A stretch of DNA of 64,000 nt, taken from positions 1-64,000 of the forward strand of contig WGMT01000020.1 of assembly GCA_016124945.1 (NCBI GenBank), in the 5' to 3' direction. Shown here piece by piece: positions 26,639 to 35,792 of this stretch; position 1 is the stretch's first letter, and every line of letters starts with the position of its first letter. Origin of the DNA: a bacterium. Its GTDB lineage: Bacteria; Chloroflexota; Anaerolineae; Caldilineales; Caldilineaceae. The notes beneath the pieces were generated by a model that saw only the letters and a list, made by a program, of their open reading frames with translations, was not told the origin of the DNA and did no database searches. The position numbers and the translations under genes are program-made.

Positions 26639-27283
26639 TCACCTCACCTCGACCACCCCATTCGGCGTCTCAATCGCCGCAATCAACGCCGGCCTATCCC
26701 CGCCCTCTACTTGAATGTCCAAACCTAGCGCCCTCAGCATCGCTGCCGTCTCCTGCAGTGACGGGTGCTTGGCGCGCAAGGAAAGTAAACGGCATCCTTG
26801 TGGAGAATCGCCTGCAGGATGGGGCGTGCCCTGCCCCCATTCAATCAGGAAGGGGACCACGCCGTCGCCGGGCGGCGGCCATGAGGCAATCCGTGTGGAG
26901 CGCCATGACAACTGAATACCGTCTGGTCGGCTACGTGCGCCCTTCATTGTCTCGCCGGGATCGTAGCCGTCCTGGCGCGCCTGGGCCAGGGTCACATCCA
27001 AGTCTGTGGTGGCGGCGGCCCACGTCACGAGGCGAGGCTGAGTCGGCGCCTGATCGAGGCCGAAGGAGCGTCCTTGTGCGCCTGCCTGCTCGGGATCAGG
27101 CGCAATGATTTCAAGATAGGTATGCTCGCCTAGCGCCAGCAACGCGTTGTGTGTGCCTGTGGGGTGCTTGCCACCCATGGCGGGGCGCACTCCCCATTCC
27201 TGCTCAATGCGCGCTACGGCTTCTGCCAGATCTGGTACGGCGTACACCAAATGATCGACTCGAAGTGACGGTGTTTGGCTCAT
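26639..27283 (-). CDS. VOC-fold (glyoxalase-like) protein
   Basis: 214 aa. It opens LRVDHLVYAVPDLAEAVARIEQEWGVRPAMGGKHPTGTHNALLALG, typical of the Glyoxalase_3-like branch of the vicinal oxygen chelate superfamily, with candidate metal ligands at His11 and Glu58 (YLEIIAPDP). A second, more divergent half extends to the C-terminus. Family members are isomerases, dioxygenases or binding proteins; the reaction is unknown. The start codon overlaps the stop of the upstream RDD gene by four bases, so they are translationally coupled. Confidence 0.82.
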   Translation of the reverse strand: MSQTPSLRVDHLVYAVPDLAEAVARIEQEWGVRPAMGGKHPTGTHNALLALGEHTYLEIIAPDPEQAGAQGRSFGLDQAPTQPRLVTWAAATTDLDVTLAQARQDGYDPGETMKGARSRPDGIQLSWRSTRIASWPPPGDGVVPFLIEWGQGTPHPAGDSPQGCRLLSLRAKHPSLQETAAMLRALGLDIQVEGGDRPALIAAIETPNGVVEVR

Positions 27284-27888
27284 TTTTTCTGCTCCTTGTT
27301 GGGTGGGTTGAACTCATTCGGCAGAATGACGGCTGTCCCGGCGAGTACATCGTAGAGCGCTCTGTGATCTTTGCGTCGCCAAATCGCAACAGTATAGATG
27401 ATAACCAAACCATACGCGGCGGCAAGCAACAGGTAGACGCCTATCGTAGGTCCATTGTCGGCAAAGGTAAGTTGGAATATCGCCGTGTGCGCCATCTGCC
27501 AGGGGACGAATTTCAAGATAGAACGTAAGAATGATTGTGTGTAGCCGATGGGCTGCCCCTTCACACTGGTGACACGCAGGCCAACTCGCCGTTTTCCCCA
27601 GCTACTCTGCCGTGTCGAGCCTTCCTGCCAGCCGAAGTAGACGATTACAGGCAAGATTACGAGCACGAACGCGCTTAAGTCGCTGGACACTGCATCGGCA
27701 AAAAGACGATTAAGCGGACGTCCTAGTGCTGTGAGGGCCAGTGTTGTCGCCGTTAGGATGCCGATATAGATGGCTATCAGAATGTAGTCATAGGCGAACG
27801 CCACCAAGCGTCGCTTGATGCCTGCGTAGGTGGCATCCGATTTGCGTTGTTCTGTGCGTCTTTGCGCTGTCTTCGAAGTGCGGGGCAT
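27280..27888 (-). CDS. RDD family membrane protein
   Basis: 202 aa from the ATG at 27888, preceded by GGAGAGCGACACTC. Three to four hydrophobic helices are visible. The RDD signature is split between GIKRRLVAFAYDYILIAIYIG (Arg, Asp) and SWGKRRVGLRVTSVKGQPIGYTQSFLRSIL, with HRALYDVLAGTAVI near the C-terminus. RDD proteins are small integral membrane proteins, some implicated in cation/proton exchange; the role here is unknown. The stop overlaps the VOC gene start. Confidence 0.85.
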   Translation of the reverse strand: MPRTSKTAQRRTEQRKSDATYAGIKRRLVAFAYDYILIAIYIGILTATTLALTALGRPLNRLFADAVSSDLSAFVLVILPVIVYFGWQEGSTRQSSWGKRRVGLRVTSVKGQPIGYTQSFLRSILKFVPWQMAHTAIFQLTFADNGPTIGVYLLLAAAYGLVIIYTVAIWRRKDHRALYDVLAGTAVILPNEFNPPNKEQKK

Positions 27889-28008
27889 TGAGTGTCGCTC
27901 TCCTCTTCGTTTATTTGTACACTGCATGGGCATTATACCCAGATGAAGACAATCAACCGAACCAGACCTGTACAGTGTTCATAATTGAAAGTTTCAAGAA
28001 ACAAAAAT

Positions 28009-28078
28009 GGACAACCATCACTGGTTGTCCATCACTGGTTGTCCATCACTGGTTGTCCATCACTGGTTGTCCATCGCT
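28009..28078. repeat. 14-bp tandem repeat, about five copies
   Basis: The unit ggttgtccatcact repeats head to tail, the last copy with one change, and the first forms a small hairpin with acaaccatc. It is intergenic (27889-28166, otherwise without a gene). A fragment of the MITE core (gccggttgag...gtcgaaaccaag) follows at about 28122-28144. Confidence 0.85.
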
Positions 28079-28166
28079 GGCACTTCACTATTGTGACATT
28101 GCAGCTACACGGGCGCGACCGCCGGTTGAGCTTGTCGAAACCAAGGGAACAGGTACCCGGCAAGCA

Positions 28167-28604
28167 TTAGTCAGCAAAATGGCTATGGGATACGCCGTTG
28201 TGGATGGCGCTGCTGGGGCGTTGTGTATGCTGGATGCGTTCCAGCAAATGCATCTTCAAAAAAGGCTTTTGAATCACATCTACAAAGGTGTAGTAGCGCG
28301 ACAAGAGGGCTCTTGCCTCAGGCTTATCTGCATTGGCGCTGACGACAATCGTCGGGATTGTCTTTAGCGCAGGATCCTGCGCCATTTTTGCCAACAATTC
28401 CAAGCCCGAGAGTTCAGGCATCTCCAGGTCCAGAATGATGGCCGTGGGACGATGCATGCGGATCTTGGCCAGCGCCTCACGTCCATCTTTGGCCGTGTCA
28501 ATCGCATAGCCGGCGCGGCTTAGCATGATGCTAATGAGCCGTCGGTGTAATGGCTCATCATCAACAACCAGAATGTAGTGAGATGAATCAATCGATGCGG
28601 GCAT
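28167..28604 (-). CDS. Single-domain response regulator (CheY-like)
   Basis: 145 aa from the ATG with AGAGGGG upstream. A single receiver domain: acidic pocket VVDDEPLHRR, phospho-acceptor Asp in AIILDLEMPELSG (~residue 58), switch Ser in TIVVSANADKP and Lys in QKPFLK. No output domain, so it acts by protein interaction or as a phosphorelay carrier. The minus-strand upstream region (28640-28680) is AT-rich with TATGAT and TATACG boxes that could be -10 elements. No kinase is adjacent; the orphan PAS kinase at 206-2533 is a possible but unproven partner. Confidence 0.88.
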   Translation of the reverse strand: MPASIDSSHYILVVDDEPLHRRLISIMLSRAGYAIDTAKDGREALAKIRMHRPTAIILDLEMPELSGLELLAKMAQDPALKTIPTIVVSANADKPEARALLSRYYTFVDVIQKPFLKMHLLERIQHTQRPSSAIHNGVSHSHFAD

Positions 28605-28764
28605 GCCAAATCCCCTCTGGGGGCTACTTTGTACTCGTGCGTATGATTTGTATATCATAGCGTATAGGTGGCATCAAAGTAGGCTACATATTTGCCTTAT
28701 CATTGTGCAGTGTTTGGGGGATGCTGCCATCGGTTGTTATGCGGGGTTTTGCGTAGTACCCCAA

Positions 28765-29862
28765 TCATCCTCCCAGCGTTGCCCAAATATCAAGCTTTCG
28801 CTGCGTACGTGTGATGACATCGTCGGTGAAGTCGCTGGTTGTGGCGTGACCGCCGATATCCGGCGTCCGCATGCCGTCGTGCACGGCTTCCATCATTGCC
28901 TCGCGAATGGCGCGTGCCGCCAAATCAGATTCTTTGCTCTCAATTTGCTTCAACAAGGCCGCACAGGCCAGGATCATCGCCATTGGGTTGGCAATGTTCT
29001 TTCCCTGCAATGAAGGCGCTGTACCATGTGGCGCTTCGGCCATGATGGTTTTTACATGAAAATCTGCATCAAATGAAAGGAGCAGCGACTCAGCGCCGGC
29101 AATGGTGCCGAACATTTGTAACACCAAATCGCTCATACAGTCGCCGTCGCGGTTGAGGGTGGGGATCACAAGGCTTTCGCCGTCTTGAACCAGGAGCAAC
29201 GCATAGGTTGCATCAATCAGTTGCGGTTCATAGCGCACTTGTGGATAGCGCTTGGCGGCGGCATCCATCTCTTCTTTGAGCATTCCTTCATAGACAGGAG
29301 ACACCGTATACTTGGGCCCACCAAAAACCTTTGCGCCGGAACGGGCTGCGCGGTAGAAGCTATACTCGGCGACAGCGTGACAGGTGCTTCGGCTGATTTT
29401 CTCGGTGCGGAAGGCCCATTCGTCGCCGTTTTCGTCTTTGCGCCATTCGGTGGCTCCGTAGGCGTCGTCTACCGCCATGCGCACTACGGTAATCGGCGCG
29501 AAGACGCCACCGATCGGGCGTACGCCGGGGATGCGCCGTCCTGTGCGGACGATGACCTTGCCGTCTACCTCACTGCGGAGGATGGCATTGGGGCTACCCA
29601 CATCGTCTGTCTGCTCTGGTGTAATGGTGGCTGCCTTTAACCCAAACCCTGTGCGTAACATGGCCAAGGCGGCATCGTGCACCACCTGATTATCGGTCTT
29701 GCGTCGGTGGTTGAGCCCGAGATCGTAATGTTCCAGGTTGATTGGGGCACGTGTCACTTTAGAATCAAGCACACGCAGTGATTCCACTAGCAACTCTTCG
29801 CCTGTCTGATCACCATGCATAACAACAATGGTTGGCGCGCTGTCAAGTGGGTCGGTAGACAT
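28765..29862 (-). CDS. Isocitrate/isopropylmalate dehydrogenase family protein
   Basis: 365 aa, beta-decarboxylating dehydrogenase superfamily. Seen: an N-terminal VVMHGDQTGEELLVESL, substrate loop SPNAILRSEVDGKVIVRTGRRIPGVRP with the expected arginines, RYEPQLIDATYALLLVQ, metal-binding DGDCMSDLVLQMFG, and the cofactor-loop motif EAPHGTAPSLQGKNIANPMAMI. Members oxidise isocitrate, isopropylmalate, homoisocitrate or tartrate with NAD(P). The substrate specificity is not certain. Ribosome binding site GAAGGTG precedes the ATG. Confidence 0.88.
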   Translation of the reverse strand: MSTDPLDSAPTIVVMHGDQTGEELLVESLRVLDSKVTRAPINLEHYDLGLNHRRKTDNQVVHDAALAMLRTGFGLKAATITPEQTDDVGSPNAILRSEVDGKVIVRTGRRIPGVRPIGGVFAPITVVRMAVDDAYGATEWRKDENGDEWAFRTEKISRSTCHAVAEYSFYRAARSGAKVFGGPKYTVSPVYEGMLKEEMDAAAKRYPQVRYEPQLIDATYALLLVQDGESLVIPTLNRDGDCMSDLVLQMFGTIAGAESLLLSFDADFHVKTIMAEAPHGTAPSLQGKNIANPMAMILACAALLKQIESKESDLAARAIREAMMEAVHDGMRTPDIGGHATTSDFTDDVITRTQRKLDIWATLGG

Positions 29863-29907
29863 CTTGGGTCACCTTCTCTGTGAGGGATAAATGGGGGGAT
29901 CGAGTGC

Positions 29908-29939
29908 GCCAGGTGGGCAGTTCAGTATGCCCACCTGGC
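29908..29939 (-). terminator. 12-bp hairpin downstream of the FAD oxidoreductase gene
   Basis: Perfect arms gccaggtgggca (29908-29919) and tgcccacctggc (29928-29939) with an 8-nt loop lie 16 bp after the stop at 29955. No long T-run follows, so termination may be partial. Confidence 0.6.
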
Positions 29940-29954
29940 AAGCGTTGTGCCGTG

Positions 29955-30962
29955 CTATGCTCTGTTTTGTAGTGACCGCGTGACACTCTTCGCCACGGCG
30001 AGGCCCGAAAGATAGGCTCCCTCCACCCGTGGGCCGCCAAAGGCATCGCCGCCAAACGCCAGTGTGGGTAAAGACGCGGCCAACAACGCCGATTCCTCAT
30101 ACAGCGTCTCTGGAAAGGAGTAACGCCAGCGTTTGATCTGTGACTCTTGGAGCCGTGTGCCGGGGGGCATATAGGGCTGTAGGTAACCGCTCATGGTCTC
30201 CAGGATCTCCACCTCAGGTGCGTCCCAGTAGCGGCGGCTGTAGTCGGGATCTGCGTGTAACGTCACCACCTTTTCGTTAGGCGAAATGCCCTTCTGCTGG
30301 TTGTCGGCGATCCAGGGGATGGTGTTGGCGGGGCGCTGAATGGCACCGGGCGCCGGAATGGTCAACTCGCCTTCAAAACGGAACATGGCGGCAATACAAG
30401 GTGAGTAGCTGATCTTGTCCAGTGCCGCCCGATCCGCTGGGGCCAGCCTCACCTGGCCGGTGTCGAGTAAGGCTAACGATTGGGGCACCGGCGGTGTAAG
30501 GATCACGGCATCGGCCACATATTGCTGTGTTTCACTGGACGCATGCCATCTTCCATCTGCCAATTCGATGCGATCCAGGCGCACGTCGACCTCGACGTCC
30601 AACCCCAAAGCCATGTGTTTTGTTAGTTGATTCATGCCGCCCCGAACGGCGTAGCGAGGATGGCCCACCGTGTCGTTTGGGGTAAGGCTGCCGGTGCTGA
30701 AGCCCATGGCCCATAGATAGACCAGTCCTTCCTCGATCCACCGGTCGATCTGTTGTTCGAACGCTGCTGTGCGGGCAGTAAAATACTGGGCACCATGATC
30801 GGCAAGGCCTGCGCCGACACGACGGGTGGCCATGCGTCCACCGACACTACGTCCTTTGTCAACAACGAGGACATTGTGCCCGGCTTCGCGCAGTGAACAA
30901 GCGGCAACGAGGCCGCTTACCCCAGCGCCGACAACGAGAACCTCAACCTTTTTGGGATCCAT
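29955..30962 (-). CDS. Renalase-like NAD(P)/FAD-dependent oxidoreductase
   Basis: 335 aa. The N-terminal FAD motif VEVLVVGAGVSGLVAACSLREAGHNVLVVDKGRSVGGRMATRR is immediately followed by ADHGAQYFTART, characteristic of the renalase-like branch of the amine oxidase superfamily. The C-terminal FAD-contact segment LAFGGDAFGGPRVEGAYLSGLAVA is intact. Bacterial relatives oxidise abnormal dihydropyridine nucleotides; the role here is inferred from family only. Confidence 0.85.
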   Translation of the reverse strand: MDPKKVEVLVVGAGVSGLVAACSLREAGHNVLVVDKGRSVGGRMATRRVGAGLADHGAQYFTARTAAFEQQIDRWIEEGLVYLWAMGFSTGSLTPNDTVGHPRYAVRGGMNQLTKHMALGLDVEVDVRLDRIELADGRWHASSETQQYVADAVILTPPVPQSLALLDTGQVRLAPADRAALDKISYSPCIAAMFRFEGELTIPAPGAIQRPANTIPWIADNQQKGISPNEKVVTLHADPDYSRRYWDAPEVEILETMSGYLQPYMPPGTRLQESQIKRWRYSFPETLYEESALLAASLPTLAFGGDAFGGPRVEGAYLSGLAVAKSVTRSLQNRA

Positions 30963-31090
30963 GCGCCTGAGCGTCCTTTCAAAAATAGATCACGACTTTT
31001 CGTGTAGCCATGAGTGGGGTCAGTCAAAGTGGTTTCATTCTGTCCGAAAAAGGCTGTTTTGACAAACAACCCGATCCGTAAATCCGATGT

Positions 31091-31882
31091 TCAGGCAAGG
31101 GGTCGAATGCTCTGTTGTAGCTGAGCAAGGATCTGAGGCGAGCCTGCGGCGACGACAGCCCGGGCATCTGCAACATAGTCACGCGGGGTGGGGGGGAGGG
31201 GAAAGACTGGGGCGCCGTCAACGTAGGTCACGACACCGCCTGCTTCTGTGAGCACAAGGTAGGCCGCTGCCAGATCCCATACTTTGGGCGTACACTCAAC
31301 ACCGCCCAGCGCGGCGCCGGTGGCCACAGAGAGGAGGTGGTAGGCGGCGCTGCCCAGCATACGCGTTTTCAGTGGGGTGTCGATCTGAAAGCGGCGACGG
31401 CTGCGGGTGCAGAGCGTTATGATCTGTTGGTTGTCGATGGTTGCTTCGGCGTCGAGTTCGAGTAATTCGTCGTTACAAAAGGCGGATTCTCCTCGAACAG
31501 CGCAAAATGTTTCGTGTAGCAAGGGGAAGTGCAACACACCAACAATTGGATCACCTGAATCCAAAAGTGCAATCGAAACGCCCCATATGATCATGCCACG
31601 GGCAAAGTTGGTGGTACCGTCCAATGGATCGATGACCCAGGTGTAGCGGCTGCTGGGATCGTAGAAGGTGTTGCCTTCTTCGCTGAGGATGGCGTGATCG
31701 GGAAATTGGGTGTGCAATTGTTCAACGATCAAGGCGTTGGCCTGTTCGTCCGCCTCGGTGATGAGGGTGCCGTCTGCTTTGCGTCGGGCATGGCTGCGCC
31801 GAAAGTAACGTGTTTCGATCTGTCCTGCTGCTAGGGCTACATTCTGGGCAAAAGCAAGCCACTCTGCGTAGGGATCACTCAT
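31091..31882 (-). CDS. Inositol monophosphatase family phosphatase
   Basis: 263 aa. Lithium-sensitive Mg-dependent phosphatase fold with the metal site motifs SEEGNTFYD (Glu), VIDPLDGTTNFARG (Asp-Pro-Leu-Asp-Gly-Thr) and KVWDLAAAYLVLTEAGG (second signature). Substrates in the family include inositol-1-phosphate, fructose-1,6-bisphosphate, histidinol phosphate and PAP. The start overlaps the stop of the upstream N-formylglutamate amidohydrolase gene by four bases, indicating coupling. Confidence 0.92.
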   Translation of the reverse strand: MSDPYAEWLAFAQNVALAAGQIETRYFRRSHARRKADGTLITEADEQANALIVEQLHTQFPDHAILSEEGNTFYDPSSRYTWVIDPLDGTTNFARGMIIWGVSIALLDSGDPIVGVLHFPLLHETFCAVRGESAFCNDELLELDAEATIDNQQIITLCTRSRRRFQIDTPLKTRMLGSAAYHLLSVATGAALGGVECTPKVWDLAAAYLVLTEAGGVVTYVDGAPVFPLPPTPRDYVADARAVVAAGSPQILAQLQQSIRPLA

Positions 31883-32820
31883 ACGTCTCCTCGCTCGTGC
31901 CAGATATCGCCCTGTGCGTGCTGCTCTTCAAGTAGTGCCACGATTGCCGTAAGCCAGCGGTATAGTCGCAGGCGTACAGCAGCGATGCGTTCTTCGTTAG
32001 GGGGGCGCACTGGGGTGTCTGTACGCTGGTTGCCGACAAAGAGGCCACGGTTGAGTTCCACCATAAGGCCAACGTAACGATGCTCGCTCTGCAGGCGCTG
32101 TTGATAATTTTCGTCGACATACTTTTGCAAAATGTAGCCACCAGCGTAGGGCTGATTCAGGGCAACCACCGGTGTAGGCTCTGGGTTTGGTTCAAGTAGC
32201 GGCAAATCGGCGAAGAGTGGCCGAGCTATGCGCGCCGCAGCGCGTGCAAACCAGGCCGGCGCGCTTGAAGGACGGTTGCCCACGGCCTCGCCGTCCTCGT
32301 TGCCGAAGTTGGCGATGCAAATGGACGGGCGCACCTTACCCGGATCGAGATAGGCGTCGGGGCCGCGCTGCGCCATGTTGTGACAGTCTAGAAAGAGCAG
32401 GGTGCGCCCGGCATTGGCGTGCAACAGTGTATCAACCTCATCGTGGAAGGGCTGCCAGTACAGATCGCGTAGCCGAATCTGCATTTCACGGTCAATGGGA
32501 GCGCGGTAGATTGGATCGCCATAGCTTGTCTGCGTCTTCACCACACCGTCGGGGTTGTCGAGTGAATCGGGTGGTCGGTTGCCGTCAATGAGGACACGTG
32601 CGATGGACAGGTCGGCTTTCCCCAGTGTTGCGGCCGTCTGCCCTTGTGGGCGTAGGGCAAGCAGATCAGGGTGATCGAAATCGAAGAGTTGATCCACCCA
32701 AAGATCACATTCGTTGTAGATGGTGACATCGCTAATGGCAAGGCAATCGGCCACTTCGTCCGGCACGGACAGCCCGCCGTGGGGAATACTCTGCACCACC
32801 GGCAGCGGCGCGTTGGACAT
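31879..32820 (-). CDS. N-formylglutamate amidohydrolase family protein
   Basis: 313 aa. Zinc-type amidohydrolase family shown by VVQSIPHGGLSVPDEV at the N-terminus, YNECDLWVDQLFDFDH, the conserved LFLDCHNMAQRGPDAYLDPGKVRPSICIANFGNEDGEA and PYAGGYILQKY. It would hydrolyse formylglutamate or related amides, but no histidine-degradation genes are present here, so another substrate is possible. The start has GGAAGGAC upstream. It forms a coupled pair with the IMPase-like gene. Confidence 0.88.
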   Translation of the reverse strand: MSNAPLPVVQSIPHGGLSVPDEVADCLAISDVTIYNECDLWVDQLFDFDHPDLLALRPQGQTAATLGKADLSIARVLIDGNRPPDSLDNPDGVVKTQTSYGDPIYRAPIDREMQIRLRDLYWQPFHDEVDTLLHANAGRTLLFLDCHNMAQRGPDAYLDPGKVRPSICIANFGNEDGEAVGNRPSSAPAWFARAAARIARPLFADLPLLEPNPEPTPVVALNQPYAGGYILQKYVDENYQQRLQSEHRYVGLMVELNRGLFVGNQRTDTPVRPPNEERIAAVRLRLYRWLTAIVALLEEQHAQGDIWHERGDV

Positions 32821-32844
32821 GGTGTTCTGTCCTTCCTTAAATGT

Positions 32845-34419
32845 TTAACCGAGGATAACAGGCTCTTCTGGATAGTGCACAAGACTGGGTTCTTCGCTTT
32901 CGGCCAACGCGACGACGATGGTAAGTGGCCCAAGCCGCCCCCAAAACATGGTGAAGGCAATCAGCAACCGTCCGAATGTATCGAGTTCGCTGGTAAAAGC
33001 AAGAGAATACCCTGTATTAGAAAAGGCGCTGACCACCTCAAACCCTTCACGGAAGATGTCGCCCTGGCGTGTAAAGGCTAACGTCAGTGTCACCGCGGCG
33101 ACGAGCAGCGTGCTCACCGTCATGATGGCAACGGCTTTGGCAATGGTTTCGGCGGGCAACGTACGCCCAAACCCTACGGCGGTGCTGCGTCCTTTGGCGG
33201 TGGCAATGACGGCGATAATCAATACGCCCAGCGTACTGGTGCTGATGCCGCCTGCCATGCTGGCGGGCGCACCACCGATGAACATCCACAACATAATCAC
33301 AAACTGTGTCGACTCACTCAGTTCCTCTATGGGCAGGATGGTGAGACCGGCAGTGCGCGACGAGATGATGGTGAAGAGGCTCACGGCAAACTGCTCCATC
33401 CAAGACAGATGCGCGAGGACTTCACTGTATATTCTGCGATCTAGGAGCATCACGGTGACGCCTACCACAGTCAAAATCGTAGTGAGAAGCAGGTTCATGC
33501 GCGTGTTCAAAGACAGCGAACGGTCTCTGCGGAAGTAGCTGCCGATGTCATAGTGGATGGCTATGCCAAAACCGCCCAAGAGGATCAAGATCGACATGAC
33601 AGCCAGTGTGTAGTAGTCTGCCCCAAAACCAAAGAGAACACTGTGTGCGGTGCCCGAAAATAGATCAAAGCCGGCGTTACAGTAGCTGCTAACAGCATGG
33701 AACAGGGCATACCAAAAGGCTTGATCATCAGGCAGAATCGTTCGCCAGCGCAACCAAAGCAAACCAGCGCCGATTAACTCTAGCAGGATGGTAATCAAGA
33801 GAACAAAGATGGCCAGTTGTACAGCGCCACCTGTGCCCTGCATGCCCATTGTCTGCTGTACAATGAACCGCTCGTTTAGCGTAACCCGCCGCCCAATCAG
33901 GCGGAAGAGTACCACACTGAACGAGATAAAGCCGACGCCGCCAATCTGAATCAGAATCAGAATGATCACCTGCCCAAAAAAGGTGAAATCGGTGGCTGTA
34001 TTGAGCACCACCAACCCGGTAACGGTGATCGCACTGGTTGCCGTGAACAGTGCATCAACCCAACCAATCGATTCACCCGTGGCCGACGCTGCAGGGAGCC
34101 GCAAGAGCAATGTCCCAATCACTATCATCAGCGCAAAGCCCAGGATCAACACCTGCGGCGTCTGCACTTTTGATCGCCCTGCCGTGCGCTGCCGCGAGCG
34201 GATAACTGCCCCCTTGCCGGGGGCATCGTCTACAGATGATGAGGAAGCGCCGAAAGGTGGATGGGGTGCGCTAGGTGTCGCTTTTAAGTCCAGACGGGTC
34301 AGATAATTGGGGTTTTCGGCATCAGACGCTGCCTGCTCGGCTGCCTTGCGCTTTGACGAAGAAGAGGACGACATGCCATCTTCGGGGGGCTTGGGCCCAT
34401 CGCCCTGTGGTCGAGCCAT
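32845..34419 (-). CDS. TrkH/KtrB family potassium uptake membrane subunit
   Basis: 524 aa. A polar, Ser-rich N-terminal extension (residues 1-95) precedes the membrane domain, longer than in most KtrB proteins. Selectivity-filter-like loops are visible in the TVTGLVVLNTATDF, SSYCNAGFDLFSG, GGAPASMAGGISTSTLGVL and SAFSNTGYSLAFT segments, matching the four pore repeats. It conducts K+ (or Na+) with a cytoplasmic RCK partner, which is not in the window, unless the antiporter-type RCK protein is counted. It is downstream of the TPR and J-like genes and in the same direction. Confidence 0.9.
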   Translation of the reverse strand: MARPQGDGPKPPEDGMSSSSSSKRKAAEQAASDAENPNYLTRLDLKATPSAPHPPFGASSSSVDDAPGKGAVIRSRQRTAGRSKVQTPQVLILGFALMIVIGTLLLRLPAASATGESIGWVDALFTATSAITVTGLVVLNTATDFTFFGQVIILILIQIGGVGFISFSVVLFRLIGRRVTLNERFIVQQTMGMQGTGGAVQLAIFVLLITILLELIGAGLLWLRWRTILPDDQAFWYALFHAVSSYCNAGFDLFSGTAHSVLFGFGADYYTLAVMSILILLGGFGIAIHYDIGSYFRRDRSLSLNTRMNLLLTTILTVVGVTVMLLDRRIYSEVLAHLSWMEQFAVSLFTIISSRTAGLTILPIEELSESTQFVIMLWMFIGGAPASMAGGISTSTLGVLIIAVIATAKGRSTAVGFGRTLPAETIAKAVAIMTVSTLLVAAVTLTLAFTRQGDIFREGFEVVSAFSNTGYSLAFTSELDTFGRLLIAFTMFWGRLGPLTIVVALAESEEPSLVHYPEEPVILG

Positions 34420-34544
34420 TAAAGTTTGGTCTTTCTCTCGCTGCTGTTACAGCCATGGCGACGCAGATCTATCCTCCGATTATGCTATGGAGTCTGCTCG
34501 AGGTCAAGATGAGCGGAGAGAAGGCGGATATTCTACTTTTCTGA

Positions 34545-35792
34545 TCAATCTCGAATCTCCACCCACCCCACATCACCGTCGATGTCAACCACCGCTGTGG
34601 AGACCCAACCACCTTCGCCGTTTGTGGTCTCAATGAGCAGCCAGGCAGCGTTTTGCGTTCGCCCAAGAACGCGCCGGTCGGCGCCCGGCTCAAGGAGTTC
34701 CATCACGTCAAAATCCGTGCCTGGCCCACTGCGTACATTGGTAAAGTCTAGGCTCTGTACAAGGAGAGGGAGTGGGGTGGCGGTTGGCGTTGGTTCGCTT
34801 GTCGGCGATGGCTGCGGTGAAGCCGTCGAGTCCACAAGTGCCCCCGACGACGAAGGCCGTAACATGAGCGGCGGTGCGACCGGTAGCCGAGAGGCAGTCT
34901 GCACAGAGCCGAAGGAGATGCTACGGTTAAACTCGGTTTCGTTTGTCTCTACAATTTCAGTGGTTTGTTCCAGCCGCTCGCGTAACTGATCAATCAGTGC
35001 AGCAGACGTAATGGGGGCGGTGAGCGCTGGCGGCGGCGTTGCCTGCATCATCAGGATCGGCCGTCGGCCAAGTGGTGTAACGGTAGGGACAATAAAGGCG
35101 CGACTGGGCGCGTCGTAGGCGACTACCGGCAGCACCAGAGCAAGGCGCTGCGTTGCGGGCGCCGTCATGGCGGTTGTCAGCGTAGCCGGGCTACTGAACC
35201 ACCCACTGTTTATCCATCCACTGCGCACGCCGGCAAAAACCAAAAGGAGCAGCGCCAACAGCGCTCCTGCCCATGCAGGGCGCAACACCGACCGTGGACG
35301 GGGTGAAGGAGCGCCCACTGGTAGCGTGTCCTCGTAAGCTGTAGGGCGTACGGCATAGGTCACTGGGGTTAAGGTGACCTGGGGCAAAGGCCATTGTTCG
35401 GGTACAGGGGCCTCTCGTCTAAAAAGTGTGCTGTAGGCGTGTCCTAACCAGGTATGCTCCAAGATCAACGACGTCACCATCTCCGTCTCGCGCTGTAAGA
35501 GTGCAGCCTGGTCAATGAAACTGTTCCAGTCGGCGACATCGGCAGCAGGCGCGACCTCAGCCAACAGTTCATCGATGCTGAGGGCCGCTCTTTCCGCCTG
35601 TAGAAGTAGTGCATCGACCCGTACACGGTTTTGCGGCGACAAGAGATTGTCCCAGGCGGTGTAGAGCGTGCGCAGATCTTCGCCGTCTAACTCCTGACGA
35701 AGTTGTACGTAGACACGGCGGATCTCCTCCTGATCGGCGTCCGGCGGCAGTTTGAAGCGTTCGTAGGCGTGATACAGATCGATCTCAGACAC
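34545..35792 (-). CDS. J-domain-like N-terminus, single TM, C-terminal SH3b protein
   Basis: 415 aa starting at GTG with a perfect AGGAGG five bases upstream, inside the 3' end of the preceding gene. Residues 1-60 (LYHAYERFKLPPDADQEEIRRVYVQLRQEL) resemble a DnaJ-type helical domain but lack the HPD tripeptide, so it is probably degenerate. One transmembrane helix (AWAGALLALLLLVFAGV) lies near residue 170. A Pro/Thr linker leads to a bacterial SH3 domain (SLDFTNVRSGPGTDFDVMEL ... GGWVSTAVV). The C-terminal part is predicted outside the membrane. It probably links a cytoplasmic or membrane complex to the cell wall. Translationally coupled to the TPR protein upstream. Confidence 0.75.
   Translation of the reverse strand: MSEIDLYHAYERFKLPPDADQEEIRRVYVQLRQELDGEDLRTLYTAWDNLLSPQNRVRVDALLLQAERAALSIDELLAEVAPAADVADWNSFIDQAALLQRETEMVTSLILEHTWLGHAYSTLFRREAPVPEQWPLPQVTLTPVTYAVRPTAYEDTLPVGAPSPRPRSVLRPAWAGALLALLLLVFAGVRSGWINSGWFSSPATLTTAMTAPATQRLALVLPVVAYDAPSRAFIVPTVTPLGRRPILMMQATPPPALTAPITSAALIDQLRERLEQTTEIVETNETEFNRSISFGSVQTASRLPVAPPLMLRPSSSGALVDSTASPQPSPTSEPTPTATPLPLLVQSLDFTNVRSGPGTDFDVMELLEPGADRRVLGRTQNAAWLLIETTNGEGGWVSTAVVDIDGDVGWVEIRD

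Noticed and set aside
28009-28078. Regular short repeats as a possible CRISPR array
   Set aside because: The 14-bp units are directly adjacent with no unique spacers, and no cas genes are present.
34545-35792. Functional DnaJ co-chaperone
   Set aside because: The helical N-terminus is J-like but lacks the HPD tripeptide needed to stimulate DnaK.
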